A stretch of 6,588 bases of DNA, taken from Arthrobacter sp. Its GTDB lineage: Bacteria; Actinomycetota; Actinomycetes; Actinomycetales; Micrococcaceae. Shown piece by piece: positions 1 to 6,166 of the stretch (the first letter of the stretch is position 1; every line of letters begins with the position of its first letter). Under the pieces are notes generated by a model. The model searched no databases. It worked only from the letters and a program-made list of their open reading frames with translations, and was not told the origin of the DNA. The stretch covers positions 1-6,588 of the forward strand of contig JAGLBH010000020.1 of the NCBI GenBank assembly GCA_018260285.1, written 5' to 3'. Position numbers and translations under genes: made by a program.

Positions 1-10
1 TCCCCAATCC

Positions 11-16
11 AGGAGG
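11..16 (+). promoter_or_regulatory. Shine-Dalgarno site of the ABC-F gene
   Basis: AGGAGG, a full match to the anti-Shine-Dalgarno sequence, lies 5 bases before the GTG at position 22. It fixes GTG as the start codon of the first gene. Only 21 bases precede that gene, so neither its promoter nor the upstream neighbour is visible. Confidence 0.9.
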
Positions 17-21
17 TTTCC

Positions 22-1851
22 GTGGCTCACCTGCTCGGCGCCGAGAACGTATCCGTGTCCTTCGCCACCCGAACGGTGCTCGACGGGGTGACGCTCGGCC
101 TTGACGCCGGCGACCGCGTCGGCATGGTCGGCCGCAACGGCGACGGCAAGTCCACCCTCATGCGACTGCTTGCCCTGCGCCAGGAGCCGGACTCCGGCCG
201 CGTGACCCACCGCGGCGGCGTGGATGTGGGCTACCTGGACCAGCGGGACGTCCTGGACCCGGAGTGGACGGTCAAGTACGCCCTCGTCGGGGACGCCCCG
301 GACCACGTCTGGGCCTCGGACGCCCGCATCCGCGACATCATGAAGGGCCTCGTCGGGGAGATCGACGTCGACGCGCTCGTCGGCAACCTCTCCGGCGGAC
401 AGCGGCGTCGCGTAGCCCTCGCGCGCCTGCTCGCAGGGGACCACGACGTCATCATGCTCGACGAGCCCACGAACCACCTCGATATCGAGGGCGTGGCCTG
501 GCTCGCCCAGCACATCAAGAACCGCTGGCGGGCCAATGAGGGCGCGCTGCTCGTCGTGACGCACGACCGCTGGTTCCTCGACGAGGTTTGCACCCTGACG
601 TGGGAGGTGCACGACGGGATCGTGGACCACTTCGAGGGCGGCTACGCGGCCTACGTGCTGGCCCGCGCGGAGCGAGACCGCATGGCGAACGTCGTCGAGG
701 GCAAGCGCCAGCAGCTCATGAAGAAGGAGCTCGCGTGGCTCCGCCGCGGCGCCCCTGCCCGCACGGCCAAGCCGAAGTTCCGCATCGAGGCCGCCAACGC
801 GATCATCTCCGACGTCCCCGAGCCGCGCGACGAGGTCTCCCTCAAGAAGATGGCCACCGCCCGCCTGGGCAAGGACGTCTTCGACGCCGAGGACGTGAGC
901 GTCAGCTTCAACGGCAAGCAGATCCTCGACAACGTGACCCTCCGTCTGGCCCCGGGGGAGCGCATCGGGATCGTCGGCGTCAACGGCGCGGGCAAGTCCA
1001 CGATGCTCCGCCTCTTCTCAGGCGAGCTCGAGCCGGACACGGGCCGGGTGCGCCGCGGCAAGACCGTGGTTCCCGCGATCCTCACCCAGGAGGTGCGGGA
1101 GCTGGACTCGATGGCGGACATGCGCGTCATCGAGGTCATCCAGAGGGAGCGCCAGGTCTTCGAGATCGGCGGCAAGGAGGTCTCCGCCGGGCAGCTCGTG
1201 GAGCAGCTCGGCTTCACGCGGGAGAAGCAGTGGACTCCCGTCCGCGACCTCTCGGGCGGCGAGCGCCGTCGTCTCCAGCTGCTGCGCCTGCTCGTGGGCG
1301 AGCCGAACGTGCTCATGCTCGATGAGCCCACGAACGACCTCGACACGGACACGCTGGCCGCCGTCGAGGACGTCCTCGACTCCAGGCCGGGCACGCTCGA
1401 GGTCGGCTCCCCCGACCGCGACCTGCTCGAGCGCATCACCGACCACCCGGTGGCCCTCCTGGGCGACGGCAAGATCCGCGGCCTGCCGGGCGGCGTCGAC
1501 CAGTACCTCGAGCTTCGCGAGGAGATGCTCGGGGCCAACAAGAAGCCCGCGTCCGACTCGATGCTCGGCTCCGGCTCCGGGAACGACGACGCCGCGGCCG
1601 CACAGTCTGCTGCCCCCGCCTACAGCGAGGCACAGCGCCGCCAGGCCCGGAAGGACCTGACCCGCCTGGAGCGCCAGCTCTCCAAGGCCGAAGCCGCTGA
1701 GACCACGCTCCTGGCCCGGCTCGCGGAGCTCTCTGCCGCCCAGGACTTCGAGGGGATCACGAAGGCCAACGCCGAGCTGCGCGAGCTGCAGGCCGCGCGC
1801 GACGACCTGGAGGGCCAGGTTCTCGAGGCCATGGAGATCGTGGGCGAATAA
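22..1851 (+). CDS. ABC-F family ATPase (Uup-like), two ATP-binding domains
   Basis: This 609-residue protein has two ABC ATPase domains and no membrane segment, so it is an ABC-F protein acting in the cytosol, probably on ribosomes, and not a transporter. Domain 1: Walker A GRNGDGKST (37-45), Q74, signature LSGGQ (123-127), Walker B ending LDEPT (146-150), switch region VTHDR with H181. An inter-domain linker at about 205-280 carries a charged stretch KKELAWLRRGAPART (234-248), where ABC-F proteins contact P-site tRNA. Domain 2: Walker A GVNGAGKST (319-327), Q356, LSGGE (410-414), LDEPT (433-437). A low-complexity Gly/Ser/Ala/Asp stretch (about 515-533) leads into a C-terminal coiled coil (about 535-605), which points to the Uup-like branch. 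Domain 2 is odd: where the family has SHDR it reads SPDR (463-466), so the switch histidine is replaced by proline. The GTG start is set by the AGGAGG before it. Some ABC-F relatives give antibiotic resistance by ribosome protection; nothing here indicates that role. Confidence 0.93.
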   Translation: MAHLLGAENVSVSFATRTVLDGVTLGLDAGDRVGMVGRNGDGKSTLMRLLALRQEPDSGRVTHRGGVDVGYLDQRDVLDPEWTVKYALVGDAPDHVWASDARIRDIMKGLVGEIDVDALVGNLSGGQRRRVALARLLAGDHDVIMLDEPTNHLDIEGVAWLAQHIKNRWRANEGALLVVTHDRWFLDEVCTLTWEVHDGIVDHFEGGYAAYVLARAERDRMANVVEGKRQQLMKKELAWLRRGAPARTAKPKFRIEAANAIISDVPEPRDEVSLKKMATARLGKDVFDAEDVSVSFNGKQILDNVTLRLAPGERIGIVGVNGAGKSTMLRLFSGELEPDTGRVRRGKTVVPAILTQEVRELDSMADMRVIEVIQRERQVFEIGGKEVSAGQLVEQLGFTREKQWTPVRDLSGGERRRLQLLRLLVGEPNVLMLDEPTNDLDTDTLAAVEDVLDSRPGTLEVGSPDRDLLERITDHPVALLGDGKIRGLPGGVDQYLELREEMLGANKKPASDSMLGSGSGNDDAAAAQSAAPAYSEAQRRQARKDLTRLERQLSKAEAAETTLLARLAELSAAQDFEGITKANAELRELQAARDDLEGQVLEAMEIVGE

Positions 1852-1868
1852 GGCCTCGCGTCATGTCG

Positions 1869-1910
1869 CAGAGAAGCCCTGCGGAGGAATTCCTCCGCAG
1901 GGCTTCTCTG
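1869..1910. terminator. Bidirectional terminator, perfect 42-base palindrome
   Basis: The sequence from CAGAGAAGCC to GGCTTCTCTG is an exact inverted repeat centred on GGAATTCC. As RNA it gives a 19-bp stem with an AAUU loop on either strand. It starts 17 bases after the ABC-F stop and lies 16 bases beyond the ugd stop, so it can end transcription from both converging genes. Neither side has a run of T, as is common for actinobacterial terminators. The role is inferred from position and symmetry. Confidence 0.85.
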
Positions 1911-1926
1911 TGAACGGCTGTGCAGG

Positions 1927-3240
1927 CTAGGAGCGGCCGACGCCCTGGTAGGTCCAGCCGGCGGCCTTGAAGGCCTTGCTGTCGATCACGTTGCGACCGT
2001 CGAAGATCACCCTGCCGCGCGTGTGGGGCGCGAGGTCCTCCGGCGTGAGATCCCGGTACTGCTTCCACTCCGTGAGGACTGCGACCAGGTCGGCCTTGGC
2101 CAGAGCCTCTTCCACCGTCTCAACATAGCTGAGCTCCGGGAAGCGGCGGCGGGAGTTGTTGATGGCCTCGGGGTCGGTGACCTTGACCGTGGCGCCCTGC
2201 AGCTGCAGCTGCTGAGCGATGCTCAAGGCGGGGGAGTCGCGGACGTCGTCGGACTCAGGCTTGAACGCGGTGCCGAGGACGGCGATGTTCTTGCCGATGA
2301 GCGAGCCGCCGAGCATCTCCCGCATGACCTCGACCGCGCGCGAGCGGCGTCGCATGTTGATGAGGTCGATTTCGCGGAGGAACGTCAGGGCCTGGTCTGC
2401 GCCCAGCTCCTCGGCGCGCGCGTTGAAGGCGCGGATGTCCTTCGGGAGGCATCCGCCGCCGAACCCGATTCCGGCGTTGAGGAACTTGCGCCCGATCCGG
2501 TCGTCCCTCCCGATCGCGTCGGCGAGGGACGTGACGTCTGCGCCGGTGAGCTCGCAGAGCTCGGCCATCGCGTTGACGAAGCTGATCTTGGTGGCCAGGA
2601 AGGAGTTGGCCGCGGTCTTCACGAGCTCAGCGGTCGGGAAGTTCACCACGAGGCGCGGAGTGCCCTCCGAGAGGGTCTGCGCGTAGACCTCGTCCAGAAC
2701 GGCGACAGCGGCATCGGACTCGAGGCCGGACTCCACGCCGTAGACCAGGCGATCCGGGTGGAGGGTGTCCTTGACGGCATGGCCCTCTCGCAGGAACTCG
2801 GGGTTCCAGACCACCGTGATGCCATCGCGCGTGGAGCGGATCTCCTCCTGGAGGCGCAGCGCGGTCCCGACGGGTACGGTGGACTTGCCGACGAGGTACG
2901 AGCCCTCCTTGGCGAGCTCTGCGACACTCGTGAAGGCGGCGTTCACATAGGTGAGGTCAGCCGCGTTCTCTCCCACGCGCTGGGGAGTGCCGACGCAGAT
3001 GAAGTGCACATCCGCCTCTGCCGCATCCTGGAAGTCCGTGGAGAAGGACAGGTTGCCCGTGTCCTGCGCCGCGAGGAGAAGCTCCGGCAGTCCCGGCTCG
3101 AAGAAGGGCGCGCGGCCGGCCTTCAGCTCGGCGATCTTCGCAGAGTCGACGTCGATCCCGACGACGGTGTGACCCAGCTTGGCCATGCTCGCAGCGTGGA
3201 CCGCGCCAAGATAGCCGCAGCCGATTACAGAGATTTTCAT
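1927..3240 (-). CDS. ugd: UDP-glucose 6-dehydrogenase
   Basis: This 437-residue cytosolic enzyme oxidises UDP-glucose to UDP-glucuronate using two NAD+, supplying precursors for capsule and other surface polysaccharides. The N-terminus is a Rossmann fold with GCGYLG (7-12) and the ribose-binding D30. VGTPQ (83-87), KSTVPVGT (119-126) and NPEFLREG (146-153) are family motifs. The central segment has K208, N212 and K218. The catalytic cysteine is C264 within GFGGGCLPKD (259-268), the signature of UDP-glucose/GDP-mannose dehydrogenases. The C-terminal domain has AFKPESDDVRDSP (325-337) and ends normally. The catalytic set and the length fit UDP-glucose better than GDP-mannose or UDP-ManNAc. An upstream in-frame start would add 13 unconserved residues; I chose the ATG at 3240 because AAGGAG lies 4 bases before it and the Rossmann motif follows at once. 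It converges on the ABC-F gene and diverges from tRNA-Gln and glmU, so it is probably its own transcription unit. Confidence 0.95.
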   Translation of the reverse strand: MKISVIGCGYLGAVHAASMAKLGHTVVGIDVDSAKIAELKAGRAPFFEPGLPELLLAAQDTGNLSFSTDFQDAAEADVHFICVGTPQRVGENAADLTYVNAAFTSVAELAKEGSYLVGKSTVPVGTALRLQEEIRSTRDGITVVWNPEFLREGHAVKDTLHPDRLVYGVESGLESDAAVAVLDEVYAQTLSEGTPRLVVNFPTAELVKTAANSFLATKISFVNAMAELCELTGADVTSLADAIGRDDRIGRKFLNAGIGFGGGCLPKDIRAFNARAEELGADQALTFLREIDLINMRRRSRAVEVMREMLGGSLIGKNIAVLGTAFKPESDDVRDSPALSIAQQLQLQGATVKVTDPEAINNSRRRFPELSYVETVEEALAKADLVAVLTEWKQYRDLTPEDLAPHTRGRVIFDGRNVIDSKAFKAAGWTYQGVGRS

Positions 3241-3244
3241 GGTG

Positions 3245-3250
3245 CTCCTT
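3245..3250 (-). promoter_or_regulatory. Shine-Dalgarno site of ugd
   Basis: AAGGAG on the minus strand, 4 bases before the ATG at 3240. It decides between that ATG and the alternative upstream start at 3279. Confidence 0.8.
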
Positions 3251-3400
3251 GGGGATTCGGGGTCGTGAGTCCAGATCACGGTCCCTCTTGCCCGGGGATG
3301 GATCCGCTAGTCTCCTTCCCAGTCTAGTGAATGTCGTCAGAGAATGAGTCTCACCCGCAGACGCGCTCCCTCATGCCTCGCGGCGGCGCTGAGCGGGCAA

Positions 3401-3409
3401 TGGCATAAT
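3401..3409 (+). promoter_or_regulatory. Extended -10 promoter for tRNA-Gln (possibly also glmU)
   Basis: TGGCATAAT combines a TGn extension with CATAAT, a 5/6 match to the -10 consensus. No good -35 box lies 16-18 bases upstream, where the sequence is GC-only, which fits an extended -10 promoter. The transcript would begin near 3415-3417, about 27 bases before the mature tRNA. It is the most A/T-rich hexamer in this intergenic region on the plus strand. The assignment is inferred. Confidence 0.5.
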
Positions 3410-3442
3410 GGTCAGAAGTGCCTCAGCGAGCAGAAGGCATTC

Positions 3443-3514
3443 TCCGCCCTGGTGTAATGGCAGCACGCCGACCTTTGGAGTCGTGCAGTTTAGGTTCGAA
3501 TCCTAAGGGCGGAA
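3443..3514 (+). tRNA. trnQ: tRNA-Gln, anticodon UUG
   Basis: A complete 72-base cloverleaf can be drawn. The acceptor stem is TCCGCCC (3443-3449) with GGGCGGA (3507-3513), discriminator A3514. The D stem is GTGT (3452-3455) with GCAC (3463-3466) and GG in the loop. The anticodon arm is CGAC (3469-3472) with GTCG (3480-3483) around CTTTGGA, giving anticodon TTG at 3475-3477, which reads CAA glutamine codons. The variable loop has 5 bases. The T stem is TTAGG (3490-3494) with CCTAA (3502-3506) and a standard TTCGAAT loop. CCA is not encoded. Base pair 27-43 (C3468 with T3484) is a mismatch at the outer end of the anticodon stem. It lies 55 bases before glmU in the same direction. Confidence 0.93.
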
Positions 3515-3533
3515 CTGGAGGCGAACGCCTCAG
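3515..3533 (+). other. Hairpin directly behind tRNA-Gln
   Basis: GAGGCG (3518-3523) pairs with CGCCTC (3526-3531), giving a tight stem with loop AA (or GAAC if the last pair opens). CT (3515-3516) pairs with AG (3532-3533) around a bulged G3517. It begins one base after the tRNA discriminator. It may mark the 3' processing site, or weakly terminate the tRNA transcript, although no T run follows. It also buries GGAGG (3517-3521), the only Shine-Dalgarno-like sequence upstream of the ATG at 3537. Confidence 0.5.
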
Positions 3534-3554
3534 ACCATGAAAGTGTCGTGGAGC

Positions 3555-3560
3555 GAGGAG
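3555..3560 (+). promoter_or_regulatory. Shine-Dalgarno site of glmU
   Basis: GAGGAG lies 9 bases before the ATG at 3570 and 6 before the GTG at 3567. The in-frame ATG at 3537 has its nearest GGAGG 15 bases away inside a hairpin, so the downstream start is preferred. Confidence 0.7.
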
Positions 3561-3569
3561 CCCCTGGTG

Positions 3570-5030
3570 ATGAGCGCAGCAGAGCAGACGAACGAGAGTG
3601 CCCAGTCCGGCCAGATCAGTGTCATTGTCATGGCGGCGGGTGCGGGCACCCGCATGAAGTCCGAGAAGCCGAAGGTCATGCACGAGATCGGCGGGCGCTC
3701 CCTCGTGGGCCATGTGCTCCGCGCGGCCCAGGAGCTCAACCCGCAGCGGGTTGTCGCCGTCGTGCGCCATCAGCGGGATCGGGTCGAGGAGCACATTCGC
3801 TCCATCGCCCCGGGAGTGCTCATCGCCGATCAGGACGAGATCCCCGGCACGGGCCGGGCTGTTCAGGCCGGCCTGGAGGCCCTGCGCGAGGACGGGTTCA
3901 CCGAGGGAACGGTTCTGGTCATCAGCGGAGACACCCCCCTGCTGACCGCGGAGACTCTCAGCACGCTGGTCGAGTCCCATCGCTCTGGGGGCAACGCGGT
4001 GACGGTTCTCACAGCCGTGGTTCCGGATGCCTCCGGCTACGGGCGGATCATCCGCGGGGAAGGCGGAGAGGTGCTCGCCATTGTCGAGCACAAGGACGCC
4101 ACTGAGGAACAGCGGCAGATCCGCGAGTTCAACGCGGGCGTCTACGCATACGACGCCGCTGTTCTCGCCGAGGCGCTTCCCAAGGTCACGACTGACAACG
4201 CCCAGGGCGAGATGTACCTGACGGATGTCCTGGGCCTGGCCCGAACCGCCGGAGGCCGGGTGGCTGCGCATGTGGTCGAGGACGTCTGGCAAGTCGAGGG
4301 CGCCAATGACCGCGTGCAGCTTGCAACGCTCGGCAGGGAGCTCAACCGCCGAACGGTCGAGCGGGCTATGCGCGCGGGGGCCGGCGTCGTCGATCCTGCG
4401 ACGACGTGGATTGACGACACGGTGACCATCGGCCAGGACGTGACCCTTCTCCCCAACACTCAGCTCCACGGCACCACGAGCATCGCCGACGGCGCCACGG
4501 TGGGGCCCGACACCACGCTGACGAACGTCACCGTGGGGGAGGGGGCCTCGGTCATCCGCACGCACGGCTCCGACGCGCAGATCGGGGAGAACGCCACGGT
4601 GGGCCCCTTCGCCTACCTCCGTCCTGGCACGACGCTCGGAGCGAAGGGCAAGATCGGGACCTTCGTCGAGACGAAGAACGCGACGATCGGCCGCGGCTCC
4701 AAGGTTCCCCACCTCTCCTATGTGGGCGATGCGACGATCGGCGAGGAGTCGAACATCGGCGCCGCGAGCGTCTTCGTGAACTACGACGGCGAGAACAAGC
4801 ACCACACGACGATCGGCAGCCATGTCCGGATGGGATCCGACAACATGTATGTGGCCCCTGTGACAGTGGGCGACGGCGCCTACTCCGGCGCGGGCACCGT
4901 CATCCGCAAGGACGTCCCCGCAGGAGCACTGGCGATCAGTGTGGCACCGCAGCGGAACATCGAGGGCTGGGTGGAGCAGAATCGCCCGGGAACGAGCGCG
5001 GCACAGGCCGCCGGGTCTCTCAAGGACTAG
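3570..5030 (+). CDS. glmU: Bifunctional N-acetylglucosamine-1-phosphate uridyltransferase / glucosamine-1-phosphate acetyltransferase
   Basis: GlmU (486 residues from this start) acetylates glucosamine-1-phosphate with acetyl-CoA, then couples the product to UTP, giving UDP-GlcNAc for peptidoglycan. The N-terminal uridyltransferase domain has MAAGAGTRM (21-29) and K35, GTGRAVQ (93-99), SGDTPLL with D121, YGRI (157-160), IVEHKDAT with E173, FNAGV with N188, and VEGAND (242-247) with metal-ligand N246. From about residue 275 the chain becomes hexapeptide repeats of the left-handed beta-helix type (for example ATVGP, ATIGR, ATIGE). This acetyltransferase domain holds RPGTTLG, the catalytic histidine H381 in HLSYVGD, and NYDG (404-407). 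All key residues of both activities seem present. The C-terminal tail past NIEGW is short and unconserved. GTG 3567 and ATG 3537 are alternative starts, adding 1 or 11 residues. prs follows 53 bases downstream, probably co-transcribed. Confidence 0.96.
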   Translation: MSAAEQTNESAQSGQISVIVMAAGAGTRMKSEKPKVMHEIGGRSLVGHVLRAAQELNPQRVVAVVRHQRDRVEEHIRSIAPGVLIADQDEIPGTGRAVQAGLEALREDGFTEGTVLVISGDTPLLTAETLSTLVESHRSGGNAVTVLTAVVPDASGYGRIIRGEGGEVLAIVEHKDATEEQRQIREFNAGVYAYDAAVLAEALPKVTTDNAQGEMYLTDVLGLARTAGGRVAAHVVEDVWQVEGANDRVQLATLGRELNRRTVERAMRAGAGVVDPATTWIDDTVTIGQDVTLLPNTQLHGTTSIADGATVGPDTTLTNVTVGEGASVIRTHGSDAQIGENATVGPFAYLRPGTTLGAKGKIGTFVETKNATIGRGSKVPHLSYVGDATIGEESNIGAASVFVNYDGENKHHTTIGSHVRMGSDNMYVAPVTVGDGAYSGAGTVIRKDVPAGALAISVAPQRNIEGWVEQNRPGTSAAQAAGSLKD

Positions 5031-5055
5031 ACTGGGTGTTCAGACACCCCTGTCT
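5029..5055 (+). other. Hairpin between glmU and prs
   Basis: GGGTGT (5034-5039) and ACACCC (5044-5049) form a 6-bp stem with loop TCAG. An outer AGAC (5029-5032) with GTCT (5052-5055) extends it across a small internal loop. It starts inside the glmU stop codon and ends 13 bases before the prs ribosome-binding site. No T run follows, so it is more likely a partial terminator or an mRNA-stability element than a full stop. The function is inferred. Confidence 0.5.
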
Positions 5056-5068
5056 CTAACGATTGAAC

Positions 5069-5074
5069 GAAGGA
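5069..5074 (+). promoter_or_regulatory. Shine-Dalgarno site of prs
   Basis: GAAGGA, 9 bases before the ATG at 5084. It supports that ATG over the in-frame TTG at 5063, which lies before this site and would add seven unconserved residues. Confidence 0.75.
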
Positions 5075-5083
5075 TCTGGCTTC

Positions 5084-6064
5084 ATGAGCGGAATCACTGC
5101 ATACGGCGAGAAGAAACTGGTCTTGGCCTCTGGCCGAGCCCACCCGGAGCTCGCTCAGGAAGTCGCCCAGGAGCTCGGCACTGAGCTCCTCCCCGTGGAC
5201 GCCTATGATTTTGCCAACGGAGAGATCTACGTCCGCTCGGCGGACAGCGTGCGCGGCACCGACGCCTTCATCATCCAGTCCCACCCGGCGCCCCTGAACA
5301 ACTGGCTCATGGAGCAGCTCATCATGATCGACTCGATGAAGCGTGCCTCCGCCAAGCGCATCACTGTGGTGTCCCCGTTCTACCCGTACGCGCGCCAGGA
5401 CAAGAAGGGCCGCGGCCGCGAGCCGATCTCGGCCCGTCTGGTGTCGGATCTCTACAAGACAGCGGGCGCTGACCGCATCATGTCCGTGGATCTCCACACC
5501 GCGCAGATCCAGGGCTTCTTCGACGGCCCCGTCGACCATCTCATGGCGATTCCCCTCCTGGCGGACTACATCCGCTCTCGCGTCGGCTCTGACGATGTCA
5601 CCGTGGTCTCTCCTGACACGGGACGCGTTCGCGTGGCTGAGCAGTGGGCTGAGATGCTCGGCGGAGCCCCGCTGGCCTTCGTCCACAAGTCCCGGGATCT
5701 CACTGTTCCGAACCAGGCTGTCTCCAAGACGGTCGTGGGCCAGGTTGAGGGGCGCACGTGCGTGCTCATCGATGACATGATCGACACCGGCGGAACCATT
5801 GCGGGCGCAGTTCAGGTGCTCAAGAACGCCGGGGCGAAGGACGTCATCATCGCCGCAACACACGCTGTTTTCTCTTCGCCCGCAGCCCAGCGTCTGGCCG
5901 AGTGCGGCGCACGCGAGGTCGTTGTGACGAACACCCTTCCGATCCCAGCGGAGAAGCGCTTCGAGACCCTGACCGTGCTCTCGATCGCTCCGCTCATCGC
6001 CCGGGCGATCCGCGAGGTCTTCGAGGACGGGTCCGTGACGAGCCTGTTTGACGGGAAGGCTTAG
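5084..6064 (+). CDS. prs: Ribose-phosphate pyrophosphokinase (PRPP synthase, class I)
   Basis: This 326-residue cytosolic enzyme transfers pyrophosphate from ATP to ribose-5-phosphate, making PRPP for purine, pyrimidine, NAD, histidine and tryptophan synthesis. Actinobacteria of the mycobacterial type also use PRPP for cell-wall arabinose; whether this organism does is not shown here. Motifs in order: FANGEIYVR (43-51) with the nucleotide-contacting segment, RGTDAFIIQS (57-66), PYARQDKKGRGREPI (101-115), the flexible ATP-binding region, VDLHTAQIQGFFD (135-147) with catalytic H138, and the PRPP/ribose-phosphate-binding loop LIDDMIDTGGT (228-238). The C-terminus LFDGKA matches the usual end of the family, so the gene is full length. 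Class I assignment (hexameric, phosphate-activated, ADP-inhibited) follows from the family. It follows glmU by 53 bases, a pairing common in actinobacteria; a terminator stands behind it. Confidence 0.96.
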   Translation: MSGITAYGEKKLVLASGRAHPELAQEVAQELGTELLPVDAYDFANGEIYVRSADSVRGTDAFIIQSHPAPLNNWLMEQLIMIDSMKRASAKRITVVSPFYPYARQDKKGRGREPISARLVSDLYKTAGADRIMSVDLHTAQIQGFFDGPVDHLMAIPLLADYIRSRVGSDDVTVVSPDTGRVRVAEQWAEMLGGAPLAFVHKSRDLTVPNQAVSKTVVGQVEGRTCVLIDDMIDTGGTIAGAVQVLKNAGAKDVIIAATHAVFSSPAAQRLAECGAREVVVTNTLPIPAEKRFETLTVLSIAPLIARAIREVFEDGSVTSLFDGKA

Positions 6065-6073
6065 GCGGAACTG

Positions 6074-6104
6074 CTCAAGCTGTCATGAATGCTTGAGGCA
6101 AGCA
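6074..6104 (+). other. Two mutually exclusive small hairpins after prs
   Basis: CTCAAGC (6074-6080) can pair with GCTTGAG (6091-6097), a 7-bp stem with a 10-base loop. The same GCTTG segment can instead pair with CAAGCA as TGCTTG (6090-6095) with CAAGCA (6099-6104), a 6-bp stem with loop AGG. Both cannot form together, because CAAGC occurs twice as a direct repeat around one complementary strand. They lie 10-40 bases after the prs stop and just before the terminator stem. Role unknown. Confidence 0.4.
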
Positions 6105-6166
6105 AAGACCTTCGGGGCAGAATGCTGGCATGTGATGGGCGGGCAACCTGCACGGAGGTCTTTTTT
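6104..6166 (+). terminator. T-tailed terminator of the glmU-prs transcript, with a large structured loop
   Basis: AAAGACCTTCG (6104-6114) pairs with CGGAGGTCTTT (6153-6163) over 11 bp (one G-T pair). A further GCAG (6117-6120) with CTGC (6148-6151) continues the stem inside. The stem runs into TTTTTT (6161-6166), the only long T run in the window. The leading AAA pairing with the T tract is typical of intrinsic terminators. The inner loop is unusually large for a simple terminator and can hold another small hairpin, ATGCTGGCAT (6122-6131). It ends about 100 bases after the prs stop. Confidence 0.7.

Noticed and set aside
22..1851. Antibiotic-resistance ribosome-protection ABC-F protein
   Set aside because: The C-terminal coiled coil, linker sequence and housekeeping context fit the Uup-like branch. 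No resistance-type extended linker is evident and there is no attenuator leader in the 21 bases visible upstream.
3321..3326. TAGACT on the minus strand as a -10 box for ugd
   Set aside because: There is no acceptable -35 box 16-18 bases upstream and no extended -10, so it is no better than other chance hexamers.
2023..3327. A long plus-strand open frame (434 codons) covering ugd on the opposite strand
   Set aside because: ugd has every family motif on the minus strand. The antisense frame stays open because high-GC codon use makes stops rare; its translation looks like no protein family and is full of Arg, Gly, Ala, Glu and Asp.
3423..4823. A 466-codon minus-strand open frame opposite glmU that also runs through the tRNA gene
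   Set aside because: It overlaps a structurally sound tRNA and a fully conserved glmU. It is a composition shadow with no recognisable motif.
5027..5863. A 278-codon minus-strand open frame opposite prs
   Set aside because: The prs sense frame carries all catalytic motifs; this frame shows only high-GC antisense composition.
6104..6166. Possible FMN riboswitch, because TTCGGGGCAG (6111-6120) matches the start of that aptamer
   Set aside because: The rest of the conserved aptamer core, including GACCGGCGGT, is absent, the element is far too short, and no riboflavin gene follows. The match falls in a terminator stem.
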